Positions 5,779 to 14,191 of a stretch of DNA of 26,955 nt are shown here, piece after piece. Every line of letters begins with the position of its first letter. Within the stretch, counting starts at the first letter, position 1. The position numbers were made by a program, and so were the translations under genes. The DNA is taken from the IMG/VR virus record IMGVR_UViG_3300028800_000278, positions 1 through 26,955 of that record; one strand, written 5' to 3'. The notes below the pieces were generated by a model. It was given only the letters and a program-made list of their open reading frames with translations. It searched no databases and was not told the DNA's origin. Source of the DNA: a virus.

Positions 5779-7080
5779 TTACACGTTTACAGCGTAGGCA
5801 CTCACTACCGCGTTCGCATTTCCGCTTGCGTTGTTGTAAGTGTAAATGCTCGTTACGCCGGCCACACTCAAGTTGACCGCCGTATCAATTCCGCCCGCAA
5901 GGGCCACGTTCCCGACTTGAGCATAGAGAATGCTTGAACTAGAACCTAGAACGCAAACATTAAACGCGAACCCGACATAGCCCGAAAATGTCGGCAATGC
6001 AACCGACCATAGACCCGTGTAAGTGTAATTGCCGCCGCTGTAAGTGACCTTCTTAATGGTGACAAGGTGGTCCGATTGCTCAATGTTGAGGTAGTATCCG
6101 TTATACCCGTCATTAGAAATGAAAAGAGCGACGTCGTGGGCGGAAGGGGAGTTGATTACCCCTTGTATCCTTAGCGCCTTCCAACCGCTCGCCAGGGTTT
6201 GGTTTGCCGTATAAACCGGAGTAACTCCAAACTTCGCAACCCCTGAACCCCAGGTCAATCCTTGCGCCGTCTCTCCCGGATAACCCCCGCCGCCGCCGGA
6301 ACCCGCCGGCCCTTGTGGACCTTGTATATTCCCTTCTTTTGTCCAGGCTCCCGTAATCAGTTCATAAACGTCACCGTTCGCCGTATTTAGGTACCAGTCA
6401 CCATTCGCTTGACCTGAAATCGTACCGGGAGCCCCCGAACCGTAATACCAGAGAGACCCGCGCGCGCCGGCGGAACCGTTCGTTCCGTTTGTTCCGTTTG
6501 TTCCGTTCGTTCCGTTCGCTCCCGCCGCGCCTTGAATATTCCCAACCTTAACCCAGGCTCCGCTTTGCAGTTGATACACGTCGCTGTTTGACGTGTTCAG
6601 GTACATATCACCGTTGAGTTGCCCCGCAATCGTACCGGGAGCGCCGGCCCCCTCATTCCAGAGCGAGCCGCGCGCGCCGGTATTGGTGGGCGGAACCGCG
6701 AACGTACCGTCCGCCTTCAAATACTTTCCCGCCGCCGCCGCCCCCGCCGGCGGAGCCGGAGCGTAGCCGGCCACTCCGCCCGCGCCGGAGTCTCCCACCA
6801 TAACCGGGGGTACTGCGAATGCTCCGCCCGCGTGCAGGAATTTGTTCGCCGCCGCCGCCCCCGCCGGCGGAGCCGGAACCGTTCCGTCCGCTCCGCCGCT
6901 TCCCGCGTCTCCGGTAAAGTCCGGGACATTCGCGGAAACGTCACGAACCCATAAGTTAGGGTTGTTTGGGTCCGGGTAAGGCGCGCCGGCTTGCCACTTG
7001 ACCCCAGCCGCCCCGGAGGGTTTGGCTGGGGTCGCGTCGTTCAAATGTACTTCGGTTGGTTGCTGTCCTGAGACCGCCAC
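5779..7080 (-). CDS. Collagen-like tail fibre with duplicated modules
   Basis: 433 residues from GTG 7080, with GGAGGG a few bases upstream. Residues 1-50 form a probable attachment segment. Two copies of a ~27-residue module (PAPPAGAAAA-K-x-A-x-G-x-FAVPP) follow at about 67-93 and 104-130. Then come two copies of a ~50-residue module (GARGSLW...GAPGTI.GQ.NGD.YLNT...DVY.L..GAW.K.GNIQG) at about 135-184 and 205-254. Between these copies lie collagen-like triplets (NGT repeated four times), and after them GPQGPAGSGGGGG. The last ~155 residues are Ser/Thr/Tyr/Asn-rich and beta-strand-like, probably the receptor-binding tip. The protein likely trimerises and binds the cell surface. It sits right after the tip protein, as tail fibres usually do. 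Confidence 0.82.
   Translation of the reverse strand: MAVSGQQPTEVHLNDATPAKPSGAAGVKWQAGAPYPDPNNPNLWVRDVSANVPDFTGDAGSGGADGTVPAPPAGAAAANKFLHAGGAFAVPPVMVGDSGAGGVAGYAPAPPAGAAAAGKYLKADGTFAVPPTNTGARGSLWNEGAGAPGTIAGQLNGDMYLNTSNSDVYQLQSGAWVKVGNIQGAAGANGTNGTNGTNGTNGSAGARGSLWYYGSGAPGTISGQANGDWYLNTANGDVYELITGAWTKEGNIQGPQGPAGSGGGGGYPGETAQGLTWGSGVAKFGVTPVYTANQTLASGWKALRIQGVINSPSAHDVALFISNDGYNGYYLNIEQSDHLVTIKKVTYSGGNYTYTGLWSVALPTFSGYVGFAFNVCVLGSSSSILYAQVGNVALAGGIDTAVNLSVAGVTSIYTYNNASGNANAVVSAYAVNV
6478..6518 (-). repeat. Nine-base tandem repeats encoding NGT collagen-like triplets
   Basis: Four to five nearly identical 9-base units, plus-strand TTCGTTCCG or TTTGTTCCG, encode Asn-Gly-Thr in the fibre gene. 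Since the unit is a multiple of three, slippage changes fibre length without breaking the frame. Imperfection between units (C/T) indicates some age. Confidence 0.75.
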
Positions 7081-7109
7081 AAACCCTCCAGGGGTCTTGA
7101 GATTTGAGA

Positions 7110-10100
7110 TTAGTTGATATAGAAGGTACCGGAAACGGGGAGAGAAACCGGAGCCGTGGTACTTGCCGGTACGGTTGCCGCGCCGGGAAAGCCCCGACCA
7201 ACCGCCGCCGACATTTGATAGACCTTGACGTTATAGCTCGCTTGAACCGCGCCGAAGTCCGTCACTTGCTCCGCCTGGGAGTAAACCGCGCTCGCGGTTG
7301 TGGCGGAAAGGGTCCGCACCACCGCGCCGCCGGCCCCGAGAATGTCAACCTGGTAAGCTTCGGATTGCTCCGACACCGGCCCCGAGAGCCCGTCGCAAAG
7401 CGCGAAAGCCCCGGAACCGTAAGAGCCCCCCAGCCGCGTGCGCCGGGTCCAACTCAGAATTAGGTTCTGCGCGCCGTCAAAAGCCCCGCCGATGCTCACC
7501 GGGGAGTAAGGCATTAAATCCCGGCCCGCGATAGTAAAGTCTTGAGAAGCCACCGCGTCGACGGTCTGCCCGTTCGATACCGGGCGATAATAACGGAGCG
7601 CCCCGAGAACCGAAGCCGGGAGCGCTTGACGGGTAAATCCGCCGGAGCCCAGGACTATAACCGACTCGTTCGAACCGTGAGAGCCGCAAGCCGCGTCCGT
7701 ACCGCGCCGGCCCCGCAAGAGCCCCGAGACCGTCCAGGAGCCGTCCGTATTTTGGGTTGCGGTTGTGAATTGAACTAGCTCGCTTCCCACCATAAGCGCG
7801 TTAATACCGGTTGCGATAAGTTGCGCCTGGGTCGCGCTCGCGAGCGAACCCGAGAGCCCTTGTATCGTTAGTGTGTTTACTGAATCAAGAGCCCAGGGGC
7901 TTGCCGGAGCCCCGAGAATAGAAGCCGCCGTCCCGATATTGAGCGACCTTCCCCCGGAGTTCTCCGCCCCAAAGGTCTGATTATCGGTTGCAACATAGAG
8001 AACGCCGCCCGACCAACCCGCCGCCGCCACAAAGCCGAAGTAATATCCCGTCCCGCCGGGGTTCGCATCGGAATCTTGCAAGAGCGGAATGTCAAACAGA
8101 ACCAGGGTACAAACCACAAGCGAAGCGCTAGAGCCGCCGGCATAGTTCAGGGTCGCGCCGCCCGATGCAACCGAAAGGTAAGCCGCCGGCATTTCCGAAA
8201 CCGCCCCGAGCGCGATTGTCCGCCCGGCCCCTTCCGTTGTCTTGACAATACGAATTTGTTCCGTCGTTCCCTGCCCCACAAACCGTACCACGTCCGTAGG
8301 GGTCAAGACCGTATAGAGCGCCTTCCAGAGATTCAGGTTAAACTTGCGCCGCTCAAGGTAGGAAAGAAAAAGCCCTTTCTCCGCTATCGCCGCCGCCATA
8401 TCCCCGTCGAGCGCGTAAGGTACCTCAAGAATGCTTTGGTTTTTGGTCTTGACCGCCGCCCCGCTCCGCCGCTTGGCTTGCTTCGATTGCTGATAGTCAA
8501 TTGCCGGGTCTGCGTAAATAACCTGCATCTCTCGCGGAAGGTCTTGCTCTTGCCCCATTTCCTCTTCAAATTCTGCCCGATCATCGGCTAAGCCTAAATC
8601 CGATTCCGGTATGGTCATTAGGGAAGACTGCCCGCGCGGAACGAACACAAGCCGCCCGTCGATTTCCGCCGCGTCAAAGAAGTAACCGCCCGCGAGCGCC
8701 TTCAAAATCGCCGCTCCGGTTGTGGGTCTGCCGATAACGTAGCCGATAACGGGTTGCCCGACCAACCGCGAAACGTCAACCTGCTCCGCCGTCAATCCCG
8801 AGCGCAAGCAAACGTCAAGAACCACGGCCGCCAGGTCGCTCCCGCTCCCATCGGAAACCACTACGCCGCCGCTAGGGAAGGTTGCGGTTATCGTTACATA
8901 GACAACCGCGCTCGTTCCGTCGCTGACATAGTTGCTCCGCAATGATGCGGAAATGTCGCCGGATACCGGAGCGCTTCCGGCCACTCCGATTAGTGAAAGA
9001 AAGCCGTCGAAAGCTACGGAAAAGTTAATAGTCGGAGAATTGAGCGCGCCGGGAGTGTAACTCCCCGCCTGTATCGCTCCGTCGTAGTAACTCGCGAAGC
9101 CGCTGAGCACAAGCGAAGGCCCGCTAACGTCAACCGCGCCGCCCACGAGCCCCACCGTGCTATAGTGGGGCTCTTCAATGCCAGCCCCGCCCGCTTGCGC
9201 CGCAACTACCGGGGTACCCAAAATCTCAATAATCGTACAAGAAACCTCACCGTAGCCGCCCGCGTTATAAGGCGACGGCCAGGGAGAGCAGGGAAACAGC
9301 CAGGCTGTAGCATTGCCTACGTTAGTAACTTGCGCCACTCCCACAACACAACCGCCGCCGTAAGGCGCGTTTCCGATTGACTTGAGCAACTCAAAGCCCG
9401 TAGGTATGCCCGCGCTTACCGCCCAGGGAGAGGCAAAGAGAGCAACCGCAATCAGGGTGTTCCCCGGAGTCGGAGCCCGGTCAAGCGTTACCGTGATATT
9501 GCCGTTACACCCGGTTGCGTTTTTGTATTGAACGACGTTTGGAATTTGCGCCATGCTCGTGCCGGAAAAGGAAACCTCCGCGCGCAAGGTGGGAATTCTA
9601 TTCCCGAAATTCGCAACCGGAAAATTCTCGAAACCCGCGTAGCATAGCCCCCGGAAAGCCGGGGTCAAGTCTTCGCCTTCGTTCTCCTGAATCAACTCGT
9701 ACACGTCCTGGTCTTCGGTTCCCTGGAAAATATCGGGAGCCGGGTATATGCTTGCCGGGGGTCCGCTCATCGTCCCGCCGGTCTCTATGTGTGTGTCGCC
9801 ATCCGGCCCCCACCATTGCACAGGGTTGCCGGTTGCCCGCCCTTCGGCATCCGTCGCCGCTTCGCTATTAATTGTAATCTGCCCCAGGTAGCCGCCGGAG
9901 CCGTTCGGCTCCGCCGCTATCGTTACGCTTTGCCCCGCCGTAAGGTTTTGCAAGACTACAACCGGAGCCGTTCCACCGACATTTCCGAACGGGAAAGCCG
10001 CGTTTTCCGCTCCGACAACTTCCCAAGGTACCGCTTGCGCCGGGATATATGCCTGGGTCTCTCGCCCGCCATTGACGGAAACTAGAACCGGGAAGCCGCC

Positions 10101-10676
10101 GGCAGATAACGCCTGATAGTTGTTGTTAATCCCGAGTTGCAGAACGCTTGCCCCCGCCGGAACCGTTACGGTTGTGCCGTGTCCGACCCAAAACGCCTCA
10201 ATCAAATTCCCGTCGACGTCCGCGAATGCTCCGCAAATTCCGCCCGCCCAACCGGGAGCGCTCCCCGCGACAAACCACTTTGACGGGTAGTAAGCCGGCC
10301 CGCCGGCTTCATAAATAATCTTAGTGTCGCCCCAAATCCGAATGATGTTTGCCGGCCCTTGACAGAAAGACACCGCGAACGAAGCGTAGTAATGATATGT
10401 CGTTGTACTGGTCGAGAGCCCTTTTTTAGTTTCCGAATTCTCAACTAAGCCGGGACACCATATCACGTTTCCGCCGACGCGAAAGGTTCCATATCCCCAA
10501 GCAACCGGAATCCCGTTCGCCGAAGACACTACTTGTAGGTCGCTCAACCTCGGCCCCTTGTTGTCTGTCGGAAAGAGCAAGCCGCCGGCTAAGCTTCCCA
10601 CCATTGCCCCGAGTTCCGGTTGCCCGATTAGAGCCCCCACCGCGAACCCCGCAACCGTTAATGCTATTCTCGCCAT
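7110..10676 (-). CDS. Tail tip / host-specificity protein (lambda J and GTA-like)
   Basis: 1188 residues from ATG 10676, overlapping the previous stop (TAATG). Residues 8-36 are a Gly/Ala-rich hydrophobic segment. Residues 42-120 (LSDLQVVSSANGIPVAWGYGTFRVGGNVIW) and 327-370 (YELIQENEGEDLTPAFRGLCYAGFE..., PVANFGNRIPTL; quoted in pieces) are hallmarks of the J/GTA tail-tip family. Residues 610-830 hold the Phage-tail_3-like core (SRLVGQPVIGYVIGRP, EIDGRLVFVPRG, DLPREMQVIYAD). Two stretches appear inserted. The first, about 150-320, contains WVGHGTTVTVPAGASVLQLG, like PA-IL-type lectin sandwiches. The second is beta-rich, about 371-608. The C-terminal ~130 residues look fibronectin III-like. The protein closes the tail tube, contacts the receptor and anchors the fibre encoded next. 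Confidence 0.88.
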   Translation of the reverse strand: MARIALTVAGFAVGALIGQPELGAMVGSLAGGLLFPTDNKGPRLSDLQVVSSANGIPVAWGYGTFRVGGNVIWCPGLVENSETKKGLSTSTTTYHYYASFAVSFCQGPANIIRIWGDTKIIYEAGGPAYYPSKWFVAGSAPGWAGGICGAFADVDGNLIEAFWVGHGTTVTVPAGASVLQLGINNNYQALSAGGFPVLVSVNGGRETQAYIPAQAVPWEVVGAENAAFPFGNVGGTAPVVVLQNLTAGQSVTIAAEPNGSGGYLGQITINSEAATDAEGRATGNPVQWWGPDGDTHIETGGTMSGPPASIYPAPDIFQGTEDQDVYELIQENEGEDLTPAFRGLCYAGFENFPVANFGNRIPTLRAEVSFSGTSMAQIPNVVQYKNATGCNGNITVTLDRAPTPGNTLIAVALFASPWAVSAGIPTGFELLKSIGNAPYGGGCVVGVAQVTNVGNATAWLFPCSPWPSPYNAGGYGEVSCTIIEILGTPVVAAQAGGAGIEEPHYSTVGLVGGAVDVSGPSLVLSGFASYYDGAIQAGSYTPGALNSPTINFSVAFDGFLSLIGVAGSAPVSGDISASLRSNYVSDGTSAVVYVTITATFPSGGVVVSDGSGSDLAAVVLDVCLRSGLTAEQVDVSRLVGQPVIGYVIGRPTTGAAILKALAGGYFFDAAEIDGRLVFVPRGQSSLMTIPESDLGLADDRAEFEEEMGQEQDLPREMQVIYADPAIDYQQSKQAKRRSGAAVKTKNQSILEVPYALDGDMAAAIAEKGLFLSYLERRKFNLNLWKALYTVLTPTDVVRFVGQGTTEQIRIVKTTEGAGRTIALGAVSEMPAAYLSVASGGATLNYAGGSSASLVVCTLVLFDIPLLQDSDANPGGTGYYFGFVAAAGWSGGVLYVATDNQTFGAENSGGRSLNIGTAASILGAPASPWALDSVNTLTIQGLSGSLASATQAQLIATGINALMVGSELVQFTTATQNTDGSWTVSGLLRGRRGTDAACGSHGSNESVIVLGSGGFTRQALPASVLGALRYYRPVSNGQTVDAVASQDFTIAGRDLMPYSPVSIGGAFDGAQNLILSWTRRTRLGGSYGSGAFALCDGLSGPVSEQSEAYQVDILGAGGAVVRTLSATTASAVYSQAEQVTDFGAVQASYNVKVYQMSAAVGRGFPGAATVPASTTAPVSLPVSGTFYIN

Positions 10677-11098
10677 TATTCAACCCCTGGGATTGCATAA
10701 CACCCGGCAACCCGCCGCAACCACTTCGCGTTTAGTTTGTGTTCAAAGACCCGACCAACCCCCGAGTAAGCGTGGATGATTCCACGATCTGTCACTATCG
10801 CCGCATGACAAACCGACACCGGCATTCGCATTGCCAGCACGTCGCCGGGCTCGCGCGCTTGAATCGGCTTCCCTATAAGCCGCTCTCGGCAAACTTTCTC
10901 AACCGGGCCATCGACGGGTTGTTCCGGGTATACTGCGTACTCCGCGAGCCAGTCGCCCAGGAGCAGGTCGCGCATAACGCAGAGAACCAACCCGACACAA
11001 TCAACCCCGCGCGAGAGAAGCCGCCCCTGGTGCTGAAAGGGTGTGTTAATCCACCGGCGCGCCTGGTTCACTACCACTTGACGCGAAACTGTAACCAC
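10676..11098 (-). CDS. NlpC/P60-family tail peptidase
   Basis: 140 residues from GTG 11098. An in-frame stop lies 27-29 bases upstream and no ATG intervenes, so GTG is the best start even though its ribosome site is weak (GGACG). Motifs: NTPFQHQGRLLSRGVDCVGLV with the nucleophile Cys34, a helix after it, then VCHAAIVTDRGIIHAY with the catalytic His98. This is the tail-associated cysteine peptidase that cleaves cell-wall peptide or processes the tip, equivalent to the NlpC/P60 gene between DUF2163 and the tip protein in gene transfer agents. Its stop overlaps the tip-protein start. A 122-base non-coding gap separates it from DUF2163. Confidence 0.88.
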   Translation of the reverse strand: MVTVSRQVVVNQARRWINTPFQHQGRLLSRGVDCVGLVLCVMRDLLLGDWLAEYAVYPEQPVDGPVEKVCRERLIGKPIQAREPGDVLAMRMPVSVCHAAIVTDRGIIHAYSGVGRVFEHKLNAKWLRRVAGCYAIPGVE

Positions 11099-11220
11099 GT
11101 TAACGTCCGTTTCAGGGGCAAGGGGTCATAGCGAAAGAGCCGCGCTTGAGCCGCGCGCGCTCCCCTATCACTATGGCCCCAGCCCCGCCGCCGGCGGAAC
11201 CGGCTAGAATCGCACACCCG

Positions 11221-12150
11221 CTAAGGTGTCGCGTTTGGATAATTCAAAACTAAGTCTTCGCCGGGTATGAAGGGCTCGCCCCTGAAATTAAGAATGTTGC
11301 GGTACCTCATACAACCCGTCGAGGCGCTTACCGTTCTGTCACAACCGGGGGTAATTGTGAAAGTGTCGCCCGCCGCCGGCGCGATTGGAAAGGGAAGAAA
11401 CATTTTAAGGTCCGCCCCGTCCCAGGTCTTAACCTCAAACGATTTCCCCCTAAGCGCCCCCGAAGTGAAAGTAACAAGCCCGTTGTCAAACCAGTGAACC
11501 GGAGCCGGAGACAGGGGAGAGCCGCCGGTATTCTGCAAACCCGCCGCCGGGGTAAGGGTCATTGCATCCGGGCTTGACGCAACCGAGCCGGATTGAGAGT
11601 AGAGCGACAAATCAATGTTGCAATAAAACCTCTGATTAAAAACGTCGCCCGCCGCCATGCTCCCGAATTCCGCGCGACATACCGGCCCGTAAGTATGAGC
11701 GATTCCCGTCGAAAGCTTTTGCGAGAGCCCGCGCAGTTCCGCCGTAAAGAGCCCGTTTAACATTTTCACGTTCCCGAGCCAACCGGCGCGCACGCACATA
11801 TCACCCATGCTCAAATCGGCCCAATTGACTACCCGCTCTTCAACCCGCGCGTTGTCATATACGCCGGCGCGAATGTCGGAAACCGTGATAGACGCCGAAT
11901 CAAGAAAGCCCGTCACTTCGGCATTGTCGACGGAAAAATCCGAACCCGACTCGCTCGCGGAATTTGAAAGCCCGGTTTCCGCCGCGTAAAGTACCGGCGC
12001 GCTGTCGCCGGAAGCCTGATAAAGCAAGTCTCGATCATGGGTTGTGAACCCCATAACCACGCCGTCCGTTCTCGCCACCTTCCACAAGACCGCCAGGGTT
12101 GTACAATCCGCGCCGAAATGCGCGTAGAGTTCCGCTGAAATTGTTTTCAT
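11221..12150 (-). CDS. DUF2163 baseplate-like tail protein
   Basis: 309 residues from ATG 12150 (weak GCGGGCAG upstream). The sequence follows the DUF2163 / phage BR0599 pattern: a start similar to LYAHFGADCTTLAVLWKVARTDG, GFTTHDRDL, FSVDNAEVTGFLDS, GDMCVRAGWLGNVK, then CRAEFG in the middle and a C-terminal CDRTVSASTGCMRYRNILNF ending in RGEPFIPG. The cysteines near the end are conserved in the family and may hold a cofactor site; in the Rhodobacter gene transfer agent the homologue is a hub protein of the baseplate. Its neighbours (DUF2460 upstream beyond two inserted genes, NlpC/P60 downstream) confirm the identification. Confidence 0.9.
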   Translation of the reverse strand: MKTISAELYAHFGADCTTLAVLWKVARTDGVVMGFTTHDRDLLYQASGDSAPVLYAAETGLSNSASESGSDFSVDNAEVTGFLDSASITVSDIRAGVYDNARVEERVVNWADLSMGDMCVRAGWLGNVKMLNGLFTAELRGLSQKLSTGIAHTYGPVCRAEFGSMAAGDVFNQRFYCNIDLSLYSQSGSVASSPDAMTLTPAAGLQNTGGSPLSPAPVHWFDNGLVTFTSGALRGKSFEVKTWDGADLKMFLPFPIAPAAGDTFTITPGCDRTVSASTGCMRYRNILNFRGEPFIPGEDLVLNYPNATP

Positions 12151-12214
12151 TTGTCTGCCCGCAATGTTTCGACGTTGAGCGCGACCCGCCCGATGCGAGC
12201 CGCGCCTCTTGAGT

Positions 12215-12682
12215 CTAGCTCGCTGCCATCGACGCGAGTACCGCGTCCAGTGTTGCGCCGCCGCCTTGCTGCCTTATCTTTTGCATAACGCTCCACTTGT
12301 TAAGGTATTGCAGATAAGCATCGGGCGAAGTCTCCGCCGCAAGACATACCGCGCAAGTACCCGGCAAAGACTCTTCCGTCGCCGTTTTCCATGTTGGATA
12401 ATCAAGCGGAAGTCCCGCAATTGCCGGAGAGCAAGCCGCGCCCGCCGCGCCGGGAGTGGAATAGACCGTCGCCGGAGCCGGAGCCGGAGCCGCCGGAGGG
12501 TTGAGTACCGGGTTAAGAGCCTTCAAGGTTTGAGCGGTAGTGTCAACGGTTCCGCCGCCCCCAAAGGGCGTGCCCGACCCCGCCGCGTTTGCTGTCGGCA
12601 AGGTCTCAGGAGTTGCCGGAGCCGCCGGAAAGATAGAAGACTTGAACCGAGACACTGCCTCGGTGAGTCGCGAGAAAGTCAT
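12215..12682 (-). CDS. Pro/Ala-rich hypothetical protein in tail-tip operon
   Basis: 155 residues from ATG 12682, with GTGAGG about 11 bases upstream (long spacing). No family is recognised. Residues 1-15 are helical, 20-90 are low-complexity Ala/Pro/Thr/Gly (for example NPPAAPAPAPATVY), and 90-155 form a more ordered domain with a C-x-x-C pair (CAVCLAAE) and a helical end (YLQYLNKWSVMQKIRQQGG). It starts 12 bases after the glycosyltransferase stop and lies in a place where related phages and gene transfer agents have DUF2460 and DUF2163 adjacent. A long linker plus a small folded domain suggests a virion protein or an acceptor/partner of the glycosyltransferase, which is inference only. Confidence 0.72.
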   Translation of the reverse strand: MTFSRLTEAVSRFKSSIFPAAPATPETLPTANAAGSGTPFGGGGTVDTTAQTLKALNPVLNPPAAPAPAPATVYSTPGAAGAACSPAIAGLPLDYPTWKTATEESLPGTCAVCLAAETSPDAYLQYLNKWSVMQKIRQQGGGATLDAVLASMAAS

Positions 12683-12694
12683 AATTGAAAAACC

Positions 12695-13396
12695 TCACTT
12701 TAAATTGTCGGTTGCCGCGCTTCCAGGGGTTCGGCTCCCTTCCATATCGCGGAAAAACTCCGCCGGGAGCGCGGAGCGGGGTACCTCTGGAAATGCTTTT
12801 GACCGCCAGGGTTGTTTCCAGGTGTTCCGAGAGTGCCCGCGAGCTACCATCATTTCGCCCGCCGGCTTAGAGGCAAGTTGCCCCGCGCGCGCCGCCCCCA
12901 TTGCGAATGTCGAGTCTTCCGCCGTTTTCAAATCGGGGTACTTGTGGCCCAACCACCAGGAACGGCGAAAACATTGCGTGCTTCCACTCGCGTAGGCTCC
13001 CGGCCCGGTATAGCGGTATTCATAGGCTCGCGAGTCGCCCTCATTCCAGTAATAAAACCGATGATAGCCGGCAACCGCCTTGCCGGAAGAAATGAGAAGC
13101 CCTACCACGTCCGCAATCCGGCCCGGCGCGTACCAGTCGTCGTCGTCCCAACTTAAACAAATTTCTCCGCTCGCGAGCCGGCAAGCCCAATTGCGCTTAT
13201 TCCCAAGCGAACCTAGACCCAAAACAAATGCGTAACGGATTCGCGGGTCATAGGGAATTATTCCGGCAACCGGCTCCGCTCCGTCGTCAACAATGATTAG
13301 CTCCCGGTCTTCCCAGGTCTGCGAAAGAAAGCAATGTATAGCCAGGGGAATGTATGCCGCGCGGTTCGCTGTCGGCATAATGCAAGAGACTTTCAC
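12695..13396 (-). CDS. GT2-family glycosyltransferase within tail operon
   Basis: 233 residues from GTG 13396; AGGAGGGGAGA just upstream overlaps the stop of the DUF2460 gene and decides the start. GT-A landmarks: VSCIMPTANRAAYIP at the N-terminus, ELIIVDDG (32-39), LGNKRNWACRLASGE, and LSWDDDDWYAPGRI (81-94) with the DxD-type metal site. Then come ST-CFRRSWW and EDSTFAMGAA, and MMVAR-H-RNTWKQ near the end. The enzyme would move a sugar from a nucleotide donor to an unknown acceptor. It is compact, with no membrane segment, so it is probably cytosolic. It is a paralogue of the first half of the protein at 1-1250. Its position between two tail-tip genes suggests that the acceptor is a virion protein, but this is inference. 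Confidence 0.88.
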   Translation of the reverse strand: MKVSCIMPTANRAAYIPLAIHCFLSQTWEDRELIIVDDGAEPVAGIIPYDPRIRYAFVLGLGSLGNKRNWACRLASGEICLSWDDDDWYAPGRIADVVGLLISSGKAVAGYHRFYYWNEGDSRAYEYRYTGPGAYASGSTQCFRRSWWLGHKYPDLKTAEDSTFAMGAARAGQLASKPAGEMMVARGHSRNTWKQPWRSKAFPEVPRSALPAEFFRDMEGSRTPGSAATDNLK

Positions 13397-13405
13397 TCTC
13401 CCCTC

Positions 13406-14065
13406 CTACGTTGACGGTTGAATCCGCCTTTCAATTAGCGCCACATCGGGCCATGTAACAAGAGCCTTGCCACCCGCCACGTCACTAGGCTCGATAGCCG
13501 CCTGGCACTTGTCCATATCAAACCTAACCGGGTAATGAAACTCTCCCGACCAGGTGACTGCCCCCGCCGGCGGAGCGTTGAAAGTCAGGAGTCCGGTTGT
13601 CTCGTCAAGCGTCCAGCCGGAATGTTGAACCACGCCGGCAATCGCAACCGAGACCGTATCCCGGCAATAGGTACCGTCAAACTTCTTGACCGCCGAAGTT
13701 ACCGGCTTAAAGATAGGCTTCGGAACGTCGAGCGCGCCGGCATAGCTGTTTTGCAATTGATAAACACACCGTGTATAAGGCGAGTCTTGAACTAACGCGC
13801 AGGGTTCGTTCTCCGCCTGGCAGTCCAAAACATCATAGAACCGGAATATCTGAGCCCGGCCCCTTGCCTTGAGCCACATTGCCCGCACTTGGCAGAAATA
13901 TGAAAACGCCTTATGGTCAAGGGCAATTTTCCACTCCCCCAAAGGGAGCGCCCAATTCTGATTAGTTTGTTCAAACCCCGAGAAGCCTTGATTGACCTGA
14001 GTTGACCAGGAAAGCCCGCCTTGCGCCTGATAAGCAATGTCGCGCGGGAATTCGATTTCAAGCAT
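13406..14065 (-). CDS. DUF2460 tail protein (TIGR02217-like)
   Basis: 219 residues from ATG 14065 (weak GTGGG upstream). The typical DUF2460 pattern is visible: FPRDIAYQAQGGLSWSTQV at the N-terminus, a Phe-Gln-Asn-rich segment, WKIALDH, a region with RFYDVLDCQAENEP, YQLQNSY, ikPVTSAVKKFDGT-like, and a C-terminal WSGEFHYPVRFD followed by IEPSD. In gene transfer agents this is the distal tail protein that caps the tube at the tape-measure end and joins the hub. It follows the tape measure after a 126-base structured gap and precedes the glycosyltransferase. Confidence 0.92.
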   Translation of the reverse strand: MLEIEFPRDIAYQAQGGLSWSTQVNQGFSGFEQTNQNWALPLGEWKIALDHKAFSYFCQVRAMWLKARGRAQIFRFYDVLDCQAENEPCALVQDSPYTRCVYQLQNSYAGALDVPKPIFKPVTSAVKKFDGTYCRDTVSVAIAGVVQHSGWTLDETTGLLTFNAPPAGAVTWSGEFHYPVRFDMDKCQAAIEPSDVAGGKALVTWPDVALIERRIQPST

Positions 14066-14096
14066 AGTTGGAAACCCACAAGTGAGAAGTTGGGAA

Positions 14097-14147
14097 CGGA
14101 CGCGCGGAGTGGGGTAGAGAATCGCCCTACCCCCGGAGACCCGTCCG
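14097..14147 (-). terminator. Hairpin in tape measure / DUF2460 gap
   Basis: Inner stem 14111-14117 with 14127-14133 (seven pairs, 9-base loop) and outer arms 14097-14102 with 14142-14147 (six pairs). On the minus strand it is followed by CCACTCCGCGCG and a pyrimidine-rich run, but there is no clean U-tract, so it may be a weak terminator or an RNA-processing site. The flank shares GGCGATT...CCACTCCGCGCG with the gap at 18.0 kb. Confidence 0.35.
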
Positions 14148-14191
14148 CCTCCGTAGCGACCCGCAAGCCGCTTATTCCGCGCGCGAAAGTG

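Noticed and set aside
11099-11220. Short minus-strand frame in the DUF2163-NlpC gap
   Set aside because: About 19 codons from a GTG without a good ribosome site and with no protein character.
12760-12790. Another GCGCGGAG copy near the end of the glycosyltransferase gene
   Set aside because: It lies within coding sequence for a conserved motif (VPRSALP), so it is best explained by codon use, not as a terminator.
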